Assembly (NCBI RefSeq): GCF_008831285.2
Contig: NC_045138.2
Coordinates: forward strand, 19,005,934-19,069,933
DNA from: Nymphaea colorata
Taxonomy: Eukaryota > Streptophyta > Magnoliopsida > Nymphaeales > Nymphaeaceae
DNA: 64,000 bases
Direction: 5' to 3'
The position numbers and the translations under genes were made by a program. The notes beneath the pieces were generated by a model. That model was not told the DNA's origin, made no database searches, and saw only the letters and a program-made list of their open reading frames with translations. Positions 1 to 11,051 of this stretch are shown in pieces. Each line of letters begins with the position of its first letter. Within the stretch, counting starts at the first letter, position 1.

Positions 1-1730
1 ACAAGTTTATTGTAATTTGATTTGTTTTAATGTGTAACTAAGTTGAATAAAGCTTTCTATCTGAGTCAGTCAGCTACGGTGAAAACTGCAAGAACTCTAA
101 CATCATGCTTTATCAAGCAAACACCTGATGTGTTTAGGTTTCCCCTTTCTGATGGGAAGGACATTCTTACAGATGCAAGTTACTTAATGGGTACTGCTCA
201 CATTTGCAACACAGGTCTTACTTGAAATTACCAGGCTAAGGCGTGACAACTGTGGCAAGAACGCGCCCTAGGTTGGCTAGTCTGGCAGATTCAGAAGATT
301 AATTTGGCATTTTCTCACAAGAAAAGACCTGTACTTTGCAGGTTTTTTGTTGATGTAAAGACACAATGAGTTTTTACAGACAGTTAAAAGATAGGCCACC
401 AGATTGTTATTCTTCACAGAGAATGGTAACATGTTTCTCTGTACAGAAATAGACCCGTGGGGTCTGCCAAGCACCATCCTGCTATTCAGAGAAAAAATGG
501 AGAAATCTGTACTGGTTGTTGCCTTCCCTTATTATTAGGCATTGATAGCTGACAGAAGAAAGAGAGCCACTTGAATTTTTACTGGTTAAGCAGACCCCTG
601 CCAGATTATGTCAATAGAGAACTCTTCACCTTCTTCAGCTTGATGGTCTTAAGTCCAACACCCTTAACTGGTAGGTCGTGGAGCTTTAGTAATGGCTGCC
701 GAAAGGACTTCCTGTTTGTTCACAGACGTTCTTAGTTCTCCCTTCAATTGCTACATGCCTAAATGACAGAGATACTCGAATATAACGCATGTCACCATTT
801 TCCGCGTTTATCATACAAAACCACGGTGACAAAATCAGGCAAACTAAATCTTAAACAGAAATAAAAACTAAGACAGAATCTGAGTAGAGTGAATTGGAGA
901 TTGTTGGTAATGATTTTGCAGATTAGTGGTAGCCTTATCATTGGCTTGATGAAACTGCTAATATCACATTATATCTAAGTTTTAGGGCTTCAATAGCATG
1001 TTTCGAGTATTATTTATGGATACAAAAATGCAAGCGTGCACACATGCACCCAGAAGACACACACATTCACCAGGCAGGTGAATTATGTGAAACAACAACC
1101 AACATTTGAATATGGTATGCTGCATGAACATCACCATCGTAAAAATGGACTAAATGTGTTAACTAAGGTTAAGGCGACCAGAAACTTGTAGCACTTTATT
1201 AAATGAAAAACACTATCTTCATTGACTTCATATTGTTTATTATTGTTTAGATTAAGAACGAAACCAGTGGCCTCTAGAAAATCCACATGACTATCAATTG
1301 GTTGCGTTCTTCAACTGCCCGTGTGCCGCGAATAATCAGATTTTTTTTTTTTTGTTGGAACACTGATTTCAGGCCATCATTTAAGTTACTATGTAGACTA
1401 AGCAACCAATAAATGGTGGAACAGTCTTAGTCAACTCTAATATTTAGCTCAAGCATCTATTATGTGATAGAATACAGTTTTTATCAAATCTTTGATAGAT
1501 TTATTTGGGTCACTATCTGAGAATGGTGTCACTGAACCATAGTCAGACTTACTGGAAGCTTCTGATGCCTTAGAGCATCTTTTACCAGGAAGCTTCCTTC
1601 AGCAGCATTGAAGACAAGATTTTATGCTTGTTAAATATGTTCATGAATTATGAAGAACTTGAAATCAACTCTAATAGAATTGAACAACTTTTTTGAAAAT
1701 TGTACGCAAAATTTGATGCTTGACCAGTGG
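1..1730. other. Intergenic, no gene recognised
   Basis: Only short unrelated reading frames are present, with no protein family I recognise. An AATAAA hexamer at 46-51 on the + strand could be the polyadenylation signal of a gene ending before the window, but nothing coding is visible to support that. A T-run occurs near 1,340. Confidence 0.5.
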
Positions 1731-1734
1731 AAAT

Positions 1735-2110
1735 CTACAATGAACAAGTTGAGCTCGAACTATTGTTCGACTCGAGCTTTATAAGGCGAGCTCGAGCTAA
1801 ACTCAGAAAACTAAGTTTGCATTCGAGCTCATGGAAGCTAGTGTCGCTTGATTTTTTTTTTTTTTTTAATGAATGAAACCCATAAAAAAGGTATTAAAGT
1901 TGATAAAAAGTTATCAACATGCCCCAGAAAATTAAAAAATAGGGAAGACAGAGCCAAGTCGAGTTTACACGAGTCGAGCCCATGGAACTCAAACTCGACT
2001 CATTTATAACTCGATTTTTAACTCAAACTAAGCTCGATTTGTTTAATAAACGAGTCGAGATCGTATCTAATTTACACGAGCGAGTTCAAGTCGAGCAATT
2101 GTACATTCCT
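1735..2110. mobile_element. hAT-like MITE with GAGCTCGA-rich interior (degenerate)
   Basis: The stretch is filled with variants of GAGCTCGA, TCGAGC and CGAGTCGAG on both strands. Its ends are loosely inverted: the left end reads GGAAATCTACAATGAACAA and the right end read in reverse starts AGGAATGTACAATTGCTCG. This resembles the copies at 27,334-27,709 and 29,217-29,582, where the ends are clearer. I see no convincing target-site duplication here, so the boundaries are approximate. Confidence 0.5.
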
Positions 2111-2560
2111 ACCGGCGAATAACTTGGCGTGAATCATATTCAGTACTACAAGATGAATCTGGTCCTGCTATGGGTCTTTGAATCAGAACAAAATTTTGAC
2201 CAGCGGAGATTTGATCCATTTTTCAGTGGAATGAAATGAGTCATGCTATCTCCAATCGGCCATGCTTCCGATGCGCTTATTTGAATGCGAAAACGAAGAA
2301 TCTCTTAAAAAAGTAAAACTTTCTCCTTGTAGAGACAAAATTGTTGGAAGCTGTGGATAAAAATAAAAATGGTTCTTGCTTCAAAGGGAGAAGAACGATG
2401 GGTTATTCAAGGACTTGTAGCTCAATTCGTTACTTCTTTTATTTTTCTCAAAAAGAAAGTTTGGAGAAATTTTCTGAAAAGTTAAATGACCAGTATACCC
2501 CTGATTTGCCAAAGGAAAACCCAACCCCACAAAAAATGGGAAGTGGAAAATAACTTGGTA

Positions 2561-2604
2561 TGAATGACTTATATATATATATATATATATATATAAGTCA
2601 TTCA
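2561..2604. repeat. Perfect palindrome built around a TA run
   Basis: Arms TGAATGACTT and AAGTCATTCA flank 24 bases of alternating A and T, so all 44 bases are self-complementary. It can form a cruciform or an RNA hairpin. It could be a tiny fold-back element or a microsatellite that grew at the centre of a palindrome. Confidence 0.8.
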
Positions 2605-3712
2605 AAGCTCTGTCTATATTCCAATCAAGGTGCATCCTGTTAGCATAATTAAATGCACTGCATGATACAATTCACAGATAATATATATATATATATAGGC
2701 AGAGAAAGGGAAAGGGTCACTGGGCCATGGTTCCACCGAGTCAATTGAAAAAAAAATACATTGAAAAAATTAAAAATTTTTAATTGCGTCATATATTGTT
2801 TGGATTTGAATTCAGTTTACTCCTACCTGGATGTAGAGGTTGGATTGTTCGGACCGCTCTTAAAAAAATCCTGGCTCCGCCTATATATATATATATATAT
2901 AGTCATTTTTTAAGAAGTTTTGTGTACGATATTTTTAGATATAAAATTTGTTTCTTTTATCCATTGACCACAAGATACCAGACCAGATGCTTCTCATAGA
3001 TTCCAATATGCTTGTTATATCAACAAAAAGAAGTGGACAACTTGGTGGCCAACTTACATTAATTTGAAGGGTTGAGGATTCTGGTGGTCGGCTTCGCGGG
3101 AATCTCAAGAGTACAGCTTCTCAATTTCGCAACACTAGCAAATACGGCGTAGACGAATGCAACTTTGTTAACAACATGGAAAATAATACTTTACTTGGTT
3201 GGTAGATATAAATCTTAAAAGTATTGCAGTATTTTTCTTTAGTTACAGAGTAATTTAATTGGAATAAAGTGTTCACGAGCACTTTATCCATATGTAGTTA
3301 CTTTTCTTTGAGCACCACCAACAAGAAAAACAATAGAAAGATCAAATTGGATTTGAACTCAAGAAGGAAAAAATGTAGCCAAAACTTTGTGGTTCACAGT
3401 TCTTATATTACACTCCAATTCCCAGATCTCTCTCTCTCTCACACACACACATACACACACGCACGCAGACGAATACTTATCTCCAGCCATTAGCCAGTAT
3501 GCATGGGGATACATATGTGAGAGATCTAGATGGATGGATGGCCCTAGGATATAAGCTTTATATATAAGAAAATCAAACGATGAGTTTATCTATCTACAGA
3601 GAGTATCTATGTGTGTATGTATGCGTGTGTATCTTGTAATTGACAATTATAAACAATATTATATATAGTAAATGCAGGATTATTCTAATAATGTTCATTA
3701 TTCTACTTGGTG

Positions 3713-3716
<4 letters not shown>

Positions 3717-3775
<59 letters not shown>
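3717..3775. repeat. (TA)n microsatellite
   Basis: About 29 uninterrupted TA units. The apparent tyrosine/isoleucine repeat proteins on both strands here come only from this run. Confidence 0.95.
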
Positions 3776-3777
<2 letters not shown>

Positions 3778-4784
3778 GCTGTACCCCAAAGACAGGCCAA
3801 AGGAATGCTAAAAGCCTCTCTACGTGGTTGATAAGCGTCCGGTTCCAAAATATATATAAGTTCTTTCCAGATGCAGGAAAAAAATAGGAAAACTAAAAAA
3901 AAAAATAGAAAAACCAAGTTTAAAATTTAATTAGAATTGTCAGATGATTAAATAATCGAATCTATCACGAAAAGCATCATAAATTAGTAACATAAACTAT
4001 CCCTATATACCATCAGCCTTCCTAATACCCTTCTGGTTAAAAGACTTTTAGCTACTGATTTTATTTATTTTGCCGCCCAGAAACATCTGGTGGCTGATTG
4101 ATTGGCCCGATTAAGTCCACTGCTCTAAGAACGAGAATGGTTTCTTATTTTAAAAGGGAAAAAAAATTAAACAATGAGCCTATCATCTAATGTGTAGGTG
4201 TCTATGTTATCATTTCCTATAAAAAACTGGCACGGACATATCTGCATTGCATCAAAATACTTATTTAATTATTCTATTATTTTGATCGCTTTCTTCTCCA
4301 AACTCAACCGTATAAAACAATAAATAAACCTAACACGTCTCCCAATCAAATTTTTTAAGCAGCCACTATAACTCCACTATGTGGTAGGACACTAATTGTT
4401 GTCCCTTCTTATATCATCGTTGTTTCTCTTTTCAGAACTTGTACAAGAAAAGTATCATTGCCTTTGATAATTCTACTTTGAAAAGTAGGTCCCAACTACT
4501 GGCTACAATGTGTAGTTATGAAATCCTCTGCTAATTATTAGAGATTATGATGGGATTAGAAGAGCTCTTTAGTCCCACATTAACGTTGTTTTTTTTTTTC
4601 TTTTTCTTTTTTTTTGGAATCCAAAGAAACTGTATTCGGGTCAAGAGACTTTGTCGTGTTCTCGAACTTATAATTAAACCTGTAAGGCATAGTGCTCTAC
4701 ATAAGGGCCTATGGGCCTACCCCAACTTTGTCTTAAGCAAGCATTTGATGCTCATACTACTACTCAAACCAATAACCAGCTGCC

Positions 4785-4935
4785 GAGGGGCTGGTAGGGA
4801 CCTTAGCGCCTCCTTCTCCACTTTTCAAAAAAAAAAAAACATGTAAATTTAAAAAAAAATTATCCTATATAAAAATTTTGAAATTTTATAATTTGGGCCC
4901 CCTCATGAAAAATTCTTTGTTCTGTCCCTGCCAGA
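4785..4935. repeat. Dispersed AT-rich repeat, copy of the 'TTTTGAAAAATG...GGCC' family
   Basis: Contains runs of A followed by an AT-rich block around ATAAAAATTTTGAAATTT, then a GGGCCCCC block and CTCATGAAAAATT. The same order of blocks recurs at 39,765-39,855 and 60,360-60,485, and in looser form at 13,060-13,250. No coding capacity. It is probably part of a transposable element; the class is unknown to me. Confidence 0.5.
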
Positions 4936-5504
4936 ACCCTTCGAGCTTATGACCTACCTAGGGTTCATTGGTGAATACCGAAAACAACCACACGGGCTGA
5001 AATTTCAATAACTTTTTGCTCATAATTTTAAGAAAGAGACGACATTTCACAATTTTGGTCACACTTTTCATGAGGTAGGGTTCGAGCTGAATTACTATTA
5101 ATTTGAACAAAGTAAAAAAAAAATTGCTGAGTTTTAAATGTTTTACCCACTAGACTACGGTGTATTATTATTTTAGCTAACAAACTTTCTGTTTAATTTA
5201 ATTTAATGAAATTTATCTAGGCATTTATTTGACAGTTTGTCAGTTTGTGTGAAAAGTGTGATTTTCATAAAACAAAAATCAAAATGTAATTACTTTTCTA
5301 AAATTATAGGTAAAAAATAGGCCTAAAAATGGAAATTTCCTTATATTATAGAAGGCGGAGAGGAGAACCACAAATCTCCTAGCACCTGGTTTGGAGTTGC
5401 TTAAAGGTTGGAACTGATGACAGGTAGGAACTCATGACAGGTATTAATGGATGCGCTTATGCTGCCTACAAGCAAGGTGGATATATATATATATATATAT
5501 ATAT

Positions 5505-5800
5505 TTATGAACACCTAGGTGAGGTATAAAATCCAGACCCTTTGATTATGTTTTTTTTTAAATGATTTTTTGCAGTCTAACCATATTGATATGATCTTAA
5601 AATTGGGATGATGCAAAACATATTCTAAGTTAATCATTTGTTCGACTTTAATGGTATTTTTCTAATAAGAAAAAATAAATGGCCCCCATTAATAAAAAGA
5701 ATCAACATTTTTCATTAAAACAACTTGAATCAAACCATGTTTTACATCAAAATAGTCTTCATAAATATGTTAAGATGTTTATATTGTATTTAAAATAGTT
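5505..5800. repeat. Dispersed 280-bp repeat, copy 1 of 3
   Basis: Non-coding AT-rich sequence that matches, by eye and over its whole length, segments at 41,245-41,520 and 62,390-62,665. Shared landmarks in order are CAGACCCTTT (copies 1 and 3), ATATGATCTTAAA, AGTTGATCA-like, TTTTTATAATAAG-like, CAACATTTTTCA, AAAACAACTTGA, and ATCAAAATAG followed by TATAAATAT. A TA microsatellite (5,481-5,504) lies just before it and another (5,868-5,909) shortly after. No terminal repeats were identified. Confidence 0.7.
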
Positions 5801-5863
5801 TTTGAACAAAAAATCACTGGATCTGGTTCTTATCTTTGACCTAAGTGTCTGATTTTACCAATC

Positions 5864-5867
<4 letters not shown>

Positions 5868-5909
<42 letters not shown>
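5868..5909. repeat. (TA)n microsatellite
   Basis: About 21 TA units close to the end of the dispersed repeat copy at 5,505-5,800. Confidence 0.95.
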
Positions 5910-5912
<3 letters not shown>

Positions 5913-8264
5913 CAATCTTGTTAGAAAACTGCTCGATTCAATCTTGCCTTCCATATTTATTCAAGTTAGAGGACCTCCCTTGCTACAAAACCTACCCACA
6001 ACAAATATCCAATATGATTTTAAGGTTGAACATAAAATCTTATCCATCAAATCTATGAGCATTTCCATTTAAAATCTACTTTATTCTATTCTTTCCCTTT
6101 GTTTATATAAATTCTAAACCCCCCTCTTAGGTTTAAGAGTAAAGAACAAAAGCGTTCATCCCAAGATCAATAAAAAATGGACAATGGCCAATGCAGAACA
6201 ATGTGAAAAGTAAATAAAGCTGGTGAGAACAGAAAAAAATAAAATAATGGGTTCTAGATCGACGAAAAAAAATATTTCTCACCGCAGAAGATTGAAGCCC
6301 CCAACCAACCCTTTATCCTTATAGGGTATGCTTTTGGTGTCTGGAGTGCCGCTCCTATCATATGTGAGTGACTCTTTTTTTGCAGCATAGAAAATTGATG
6401 TGGTGAGTAGTGGCGAAACCAGAATTTTTTTTTGAAATGGACATTACCCTAATTTAGATGTCGAGGACTCACATACATAATACACCAAAGATTAAAAAAT
6501 ATTAATTAAAAATAGGTAATATTTAGCTCCACCTCTGACCTCTTGGATCCAACTAAGAAACTCCTTTGACGGGACCAAATAAAACTATCGATCACAAGCG
6601 AAGGCAGGAAACGGTAAGATCGTTTGCATTAATCTCCAAACTCATCCGCACTAGTTTCAAAGGTAGTTAAAAAATGAACTTCCTTAAATTTTAAATCTCC
6701 ATTATTATTTTCATTTATTTAGACTTCAGCAATGTGCACAAAGCCGGTACATTAGACTCTAGAACAATGTTGTAAAAGCGGACTGCGTCGCACATCATAG
6801 ACCATAGTTTACATTATTAACAAAATATTTTCTTGTTTTCTTGTTTATAAATTTCATTTTTGGAAAATAAATTCATGAGAATTTTGAAATTGGTGTATGT
6901 AATGCCCAATATAAAATTCATATATATGAGTAGTAATTTAAATGAAAGGGGTTGCGTCGAGCCTGACCCCATCACTGACACACGTGCCGTTTTTTATAAC
7001 GTTGCTTTAGATCTTGAATTCAGAAAATGTCAGACTTCGTGGTTGGACCTATCTAAGGGTGGGCACCTGTACCCGGCCTGGTTCAATTCTGTTCATAATT
7101 TATTTTTTAATATTATTATATTTAAATATATATAATTATATATATATGACTGTATACATTTTAAATTATGTTAAAAATATATCTTTTATTTTAATTGAGC
7201 TGGCTAAGCTTAGGTTCGAATTGCAGGTAGTTGGATCGGGCTCAAGCTGCACTCACAGATTGCTGGGCAGCCTGAGTCAGACTCCATATTAGGTCAGCAC
7301 GTTGTCTACACCAATTTCTAGCAATAAAAGTCATACGGCTGCTACATTTAATGTTTGAGTATCTTGCACTCATGAATACCCTAAATTTTATCTGAAGTTA
7401 TGAACGAGAAGGAAAGCCAGCCAGCTCAGAATATTTTAGTAAACTTTTGGTTCATTTGGAAGATAGCGTGAAGCAAACAACTATTTGGGTTTGAAAAAAA
7501 TTAAGATGCAGTTCAGTGAAAAATAGAATTATGCTGCTAAGAAATAACTAAAACATGGTCATTGAATGCTTGATGTTTCCAGTAATTTATTTTTTAGAAT
7601 AATGTATTTTTATGTTCTATTAAATTTTCACAGCAAAAGAAGAAGAAGAATCCGCGTGTGGCGCAGGCTGCATATTTCCACCCCAATTTTGCTTACATGG
7701 TAAAATGATCGTTTAGCGTGGGCTTACATAGTTATAGAGAAAATAGCTTACTAAAAGTTGTTTTCAATGAGTTTTTATCATTGGCATTTGATAAGAAGTG
7801 CATTTGTATGTATTATTGAAAAATACACATTCCGAGAATACGTATTTCAATAAAACTATATCTCATTATAGGAAATATGTTATGACTATGCCGTGTGTTT
7901 GATTGTTAGATCTGGGAACAACATTCATGATCATATATATATAGCACTTTTTATTCTTTAGAATAAGAAAATGGTGCACTAAAACTTTTCTCATTTCATT
8001 TCAGCAAAGTAATGTTAGCAGAATTTTACCATCTTTTCCATTCAAAACTCATCAAGCAAGCACAGAAAAAAGTTGAAATTCAACTAATTATATTTTCCAA
8101 AAGAAAAAAAGCTACAGGATAAACACTCTTTTGTGATCTGAAAGACATAAACAATATATTACGTTTCATTATAAAACATTCTCAGAAGTCACTGAATTAT
8201 GGATCCAAATTAATGAGCTGGTTAGACTGTGGTTAGATTGTTTACATTAATCTCATCAACTTCT
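5910..8264. other. Intergenic, no gene recognised
   Basis: AT-rich. Around 6,410-6,550 there is a weak copy of the dispersed GGCGGAGCC/'GGCGAAACCAGAATTT' family running into a block that ends GCTCCACCTC. Near 6,770 the sequence AATGTTGTAAAAGCGGAC resembles hAT-type ends, but no partner end was found. No supported coding region. Confidence 0.45.
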
Positions 8265-8500
8265 CTTCTTCGGGTGAGCGAGGGGATTATTCCACCGCCT
8301 CAAAAGCCTCCCCGTTCCCCCTGCCTCTGGGGTCCTGAGCTGCGTCGGTGTCCGTGATAGAACGGTGCACCCTTCAACTTGGATGCCGCGCCCTACCACC
8401 TTAAGACATTTTTAGTATAGCGCCCACGAGAATAGAACTAGAGACCTGCCATATACATGCTCCTAACCTGACCAGCTAATCTATGGCCCTTGGGACAACT
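8265..8500 (-). mobile_element. SINE-like, tRNA-derived copy
   Basis: Read on the - strand the segment begins near GGCCATAGATTAGCTGGTCA (an A-box-like RNA polymerase III element) and continues to GTCTCTAGTTCTATTCTCG (a degenerate B box) about 50 bases later, followed by a GC-richer body of about 150 bases. The order and spacing of the two boxes fit a tRNA-derived SINE. No A tail or target-site duplication was established, and no intact tRNA fold is claimed. Confidence 0.4.
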
Positions 8501-9539
8501 TTTTTCTTCATAGTTGCATCTTTTGTGAAAAAAAAAAAAATCTTATATGCATCAATTTTGTGGCTGTTTTGGAGAATATGAATCTAATTTAAGCTCACCT
8601 ACATTGTTGACATGGTTTTAAGAAAGCTGTTGTTTTCTTCTTCTTATTTTTTCTTCAAATACAAACCCATTCGAATGAATATCTGCATTTGGTGTTTCGG
8701 AGTGAGACGCTATAGTAGGTTGACGTCACAAGAGCTGAAACTGAAATCAACTACCTATCAGCCCCCGCTGTCCATTGCACCAACCTTTCACGGACGAATG
8801 CAAATCAAATCTTGTATTGAATGTTGAATGATTTCCATTTTTCAGCCATTCGTAGACAGCAAACACCAGCATTCAGAAATATTCATACACAAATGCTTTT
8901 ACTGTTTGAACACTATGCAACGCAACAAAAGAAACTATAAACGATCGGATGGCTACCTTCCCTCAGTATAATCTTTTCTTTTCCCTCTATCCAAACGTAG
9001 TTTTAAAAATGAGTCTCAATTTGCGTTCAAGTTTTCAATTGGATCTGAGACAAAGTTGGATCAGATATCTATACTTGTATTCATTTATGCCTAGAATCAA
9101 TTTCTCACACCTTCTACCCGTTTGGCTCACATTTTGATTCTTAGCCTTATGCATCTTAAGAACCCAAATTTTCTTAAACGATGTTCGAGCTTCTCGCTCA
9201 GGTTACCTGAGAACAGGAATTGTGACCGGAGGAAGGAGGGAAGCTATCTATTTTCATGAGTTTCTGCCTTGAATGGAATAACTGCCATTGTTTTTTGTAT
9301 CACTAAGCTTATGGAGGTGACTTGACAGTAAGAAGAACATAGGAAACGTCCAGCTCATGTTCATATAGGATTTTGTAACATGAAAAAGGTTCAAGTTGAC
9401 GGTATATAGCTTCTTACAGAATCTTTACTGCCCATCAGAAAATCGTGATCGATCTAAGAATGGTATCGTAGTTGTTTAGATGTGGGGATCACATCTATGA
9501 ACTTAACTTTGAAAAAAAGAAGTAAATCTTGCACCGCAA
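8501..9539. other. Intergenic, nothing recognised
   Basis: AT-rich DNA with short open frames only; no repeats or genes I can support. Confidence 0.4.
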
Positions 9540-9800
9540 AGATTAAGCTAGAGAGTTTTGAAAAGTTCTTCAGGAAACGTCTTCTAGCACGTCCAGTCTT
9601 ACAGGAACTGAGATGTAAGTGGCGTTAGAAATCAGGCCCTCTTTCGTTATCTCTCTCTCTCTGACAACACCAAGAGAAGAAAACAAAGAAGAAGATACAC
9701 GTATTTTACGTGATTGGTAGACAAGGTCCTCCTTCGTCCACGGCAACACAGAATTTTTCACTGTCATAGAAGAATCAAAGAACAAGAATTTGCTCCCCTC
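9540..9800 (-). mobile_element. Possible LTR-retrotransposon remnant
   Basis: Near 9,690-9,760 the sequence has the order GTATTTTACGTGATTGGTAG, then CTCCTTCGTCCACGG. This 'ACGTGGTT ... TCCACGG' layout is common in LTRs of plant Ty1/copia elements. No gag, protease or polymerase coding remains nearby, and no second LTR was found. If the call is right it is a solo or decayed LTR; strand and limits are guesses. Confidence 0.3.
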
Positions 9801-10678
9801 TTAAACATAGGGATGAGGGAAAACCTGCAAAAGGGATAGTTGGATCCGCAGAAATTAGGGATATGTTACACTACCCATTTAATCGACTTATATTTCCTTG
9901 GATGATATGATGATAACTTCTCATCCAACCAGTCATTCTTGGCCATGCCTAGATCCACTTGGAGTCCGATCGACCACTTTCAATCTTGAAGGAGAGCCGC
10001 TTTTCAGGACCTACATAAGTTAAAACCAGTGGACAAGACAATGATATATTGATTAGCTTTACTCCAGCAAACCCCTCAATCTGATTTCCTGCCCTTCTTT
10101 CTTTCTCTTTTGTTTTCTTGTGTTTCCTAGAATGTAGATTGAATGACCCACTTGCTTGAGTATGAGATCCACCTTTATTGGCATCAAGATCTTTTGGTAA
10201 ATAACCAAAAACTTCCCCAATAATTGGAACAGCGAAGAACAATTGCTAAATAGAAAGAGTTCTAAGCTCTTTGTATGTATCTTGTGCAAGGGATTGAGCA
10301 GATTCCATGATTTTGCCTCTTTTATTCCTGTCTAGTTGTGCAAGCAGTTTCTACATCATGACTGGGCCAGCTAGATCAGAGTCAATCCAAGGATCCTGAT
10401 TTATTTTAATTTAAATTCAAAAGCAGCTGACAAGTGGGTACTCCATTTTTTGGTCATTTCCTTTGGTTCCTAGTAGATCTGCAGACTGGTGCTTTAATTA
10501 ATATACAATTGCAGGAAGATCTTGCAAATCCTTGCCTTTGCGATCACTTGAATAAATAAACCAGCTCATAAGTGATGCTGATTAAGTACGCAATCATTTG
10601 AAAGAGTTCGAGTTTGAAGATTAAATAATAAACCACAAAGACTTGGTTGTCTTTCGCAGCTTTTGGCAAAAGCTTAAG
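9801..10678. other. Intergenic, no gene recognised
   Basis: A reading frame of 97 codons exists on the - strand (9,949-10,242), but its residue mix is not like a known family and it has no gene context. Nothing else supported. Confidence 0.4.
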
Positions 10679-10686
10679 GTTTTATC

Positions 10687-11043
10687 CATTGTCACAAAAA
10701 ACGCCGTTTTTTTTAAAAAAACGCGTATTTAACGCCAAAAACAGTTTTGCCGTATAATACCCGTATTATTCCCGTTTTTTTAAAAAAAACGTCAAAAAAC
10801 AAAAAACGCGTATAATACCCGTATAATACCCGTTTTTTGCCGTTATTTTCATTATTTTCCCGTTTTTTGCCGTTTTTTTATTAATTATTATTTTTTTTAA
10901 TTTTTAAGATGTATTAAATGTTTAATTTTTTAAAAAAGTTTACCGAACTTTTTCCGTTTTATTCCCGATATATAAAACTTTGCCGTATTATACCCGTTTT
11001 TTTCCTTGCCGTTTAATACCCGTCCCCGTTTTTTGTGACAATG
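10687..11043. mobile_element. Non-autonomous hAT-type transposon (MITE), intact ends and target duplication
   Basis: The 357-bp element starts CATTGTCACAAAAAACG and ends with the exact reverse complement, CGTTTTTTGTGACAATG, a perfect 17-bp terminal inverted repeat. It is flanked by a perfect 8-bp direct repeat GTTTTATC (10,679-10,686 and 11,044-11,051), the target-site size typical of hAT elements. There is no coding capacity, so movement would need a transposase supplied elsewhere. The interior is dominated by CCGTTTT (about nine CCGTTT, all on the same strand) and variants of CCGTATAATACCCG. On the other strand CCGTTT reads AAACGG, the same core as the subterminal motif bound by the maize Ac transposase. 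Exact ends suggest a fairly recent insertion. Confidence 0.88.
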
Positions 11044-11051
11044 GTTTTATC

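Larger units (their letters stand above)
2111..4546. other. Intergenic with TA microsatellites, no gene recognised
   Basis: The stretch holds TA runs near 2,571-2,596, 2,682-2,697, 2,882-2,901 and 3,717-3,775, and a CT/CA run near 3,427-3,460. A short piece of the dispersed GGCGGAGCC family (reverse strand, near 2,866-2,882) abuts the third TA run. No reading frame looks like a real gene; the longer ones are translations of the TA runs. Confidence 0.55.

Noticed and set aside
3594-3917. Tyr-Ile repeat proteins on both strands
   Set aside because: Pure translation of the TA microsatellite; the same applies to frames at 15,151-15,669, 16,250-16,495 and 39,351-39,647.
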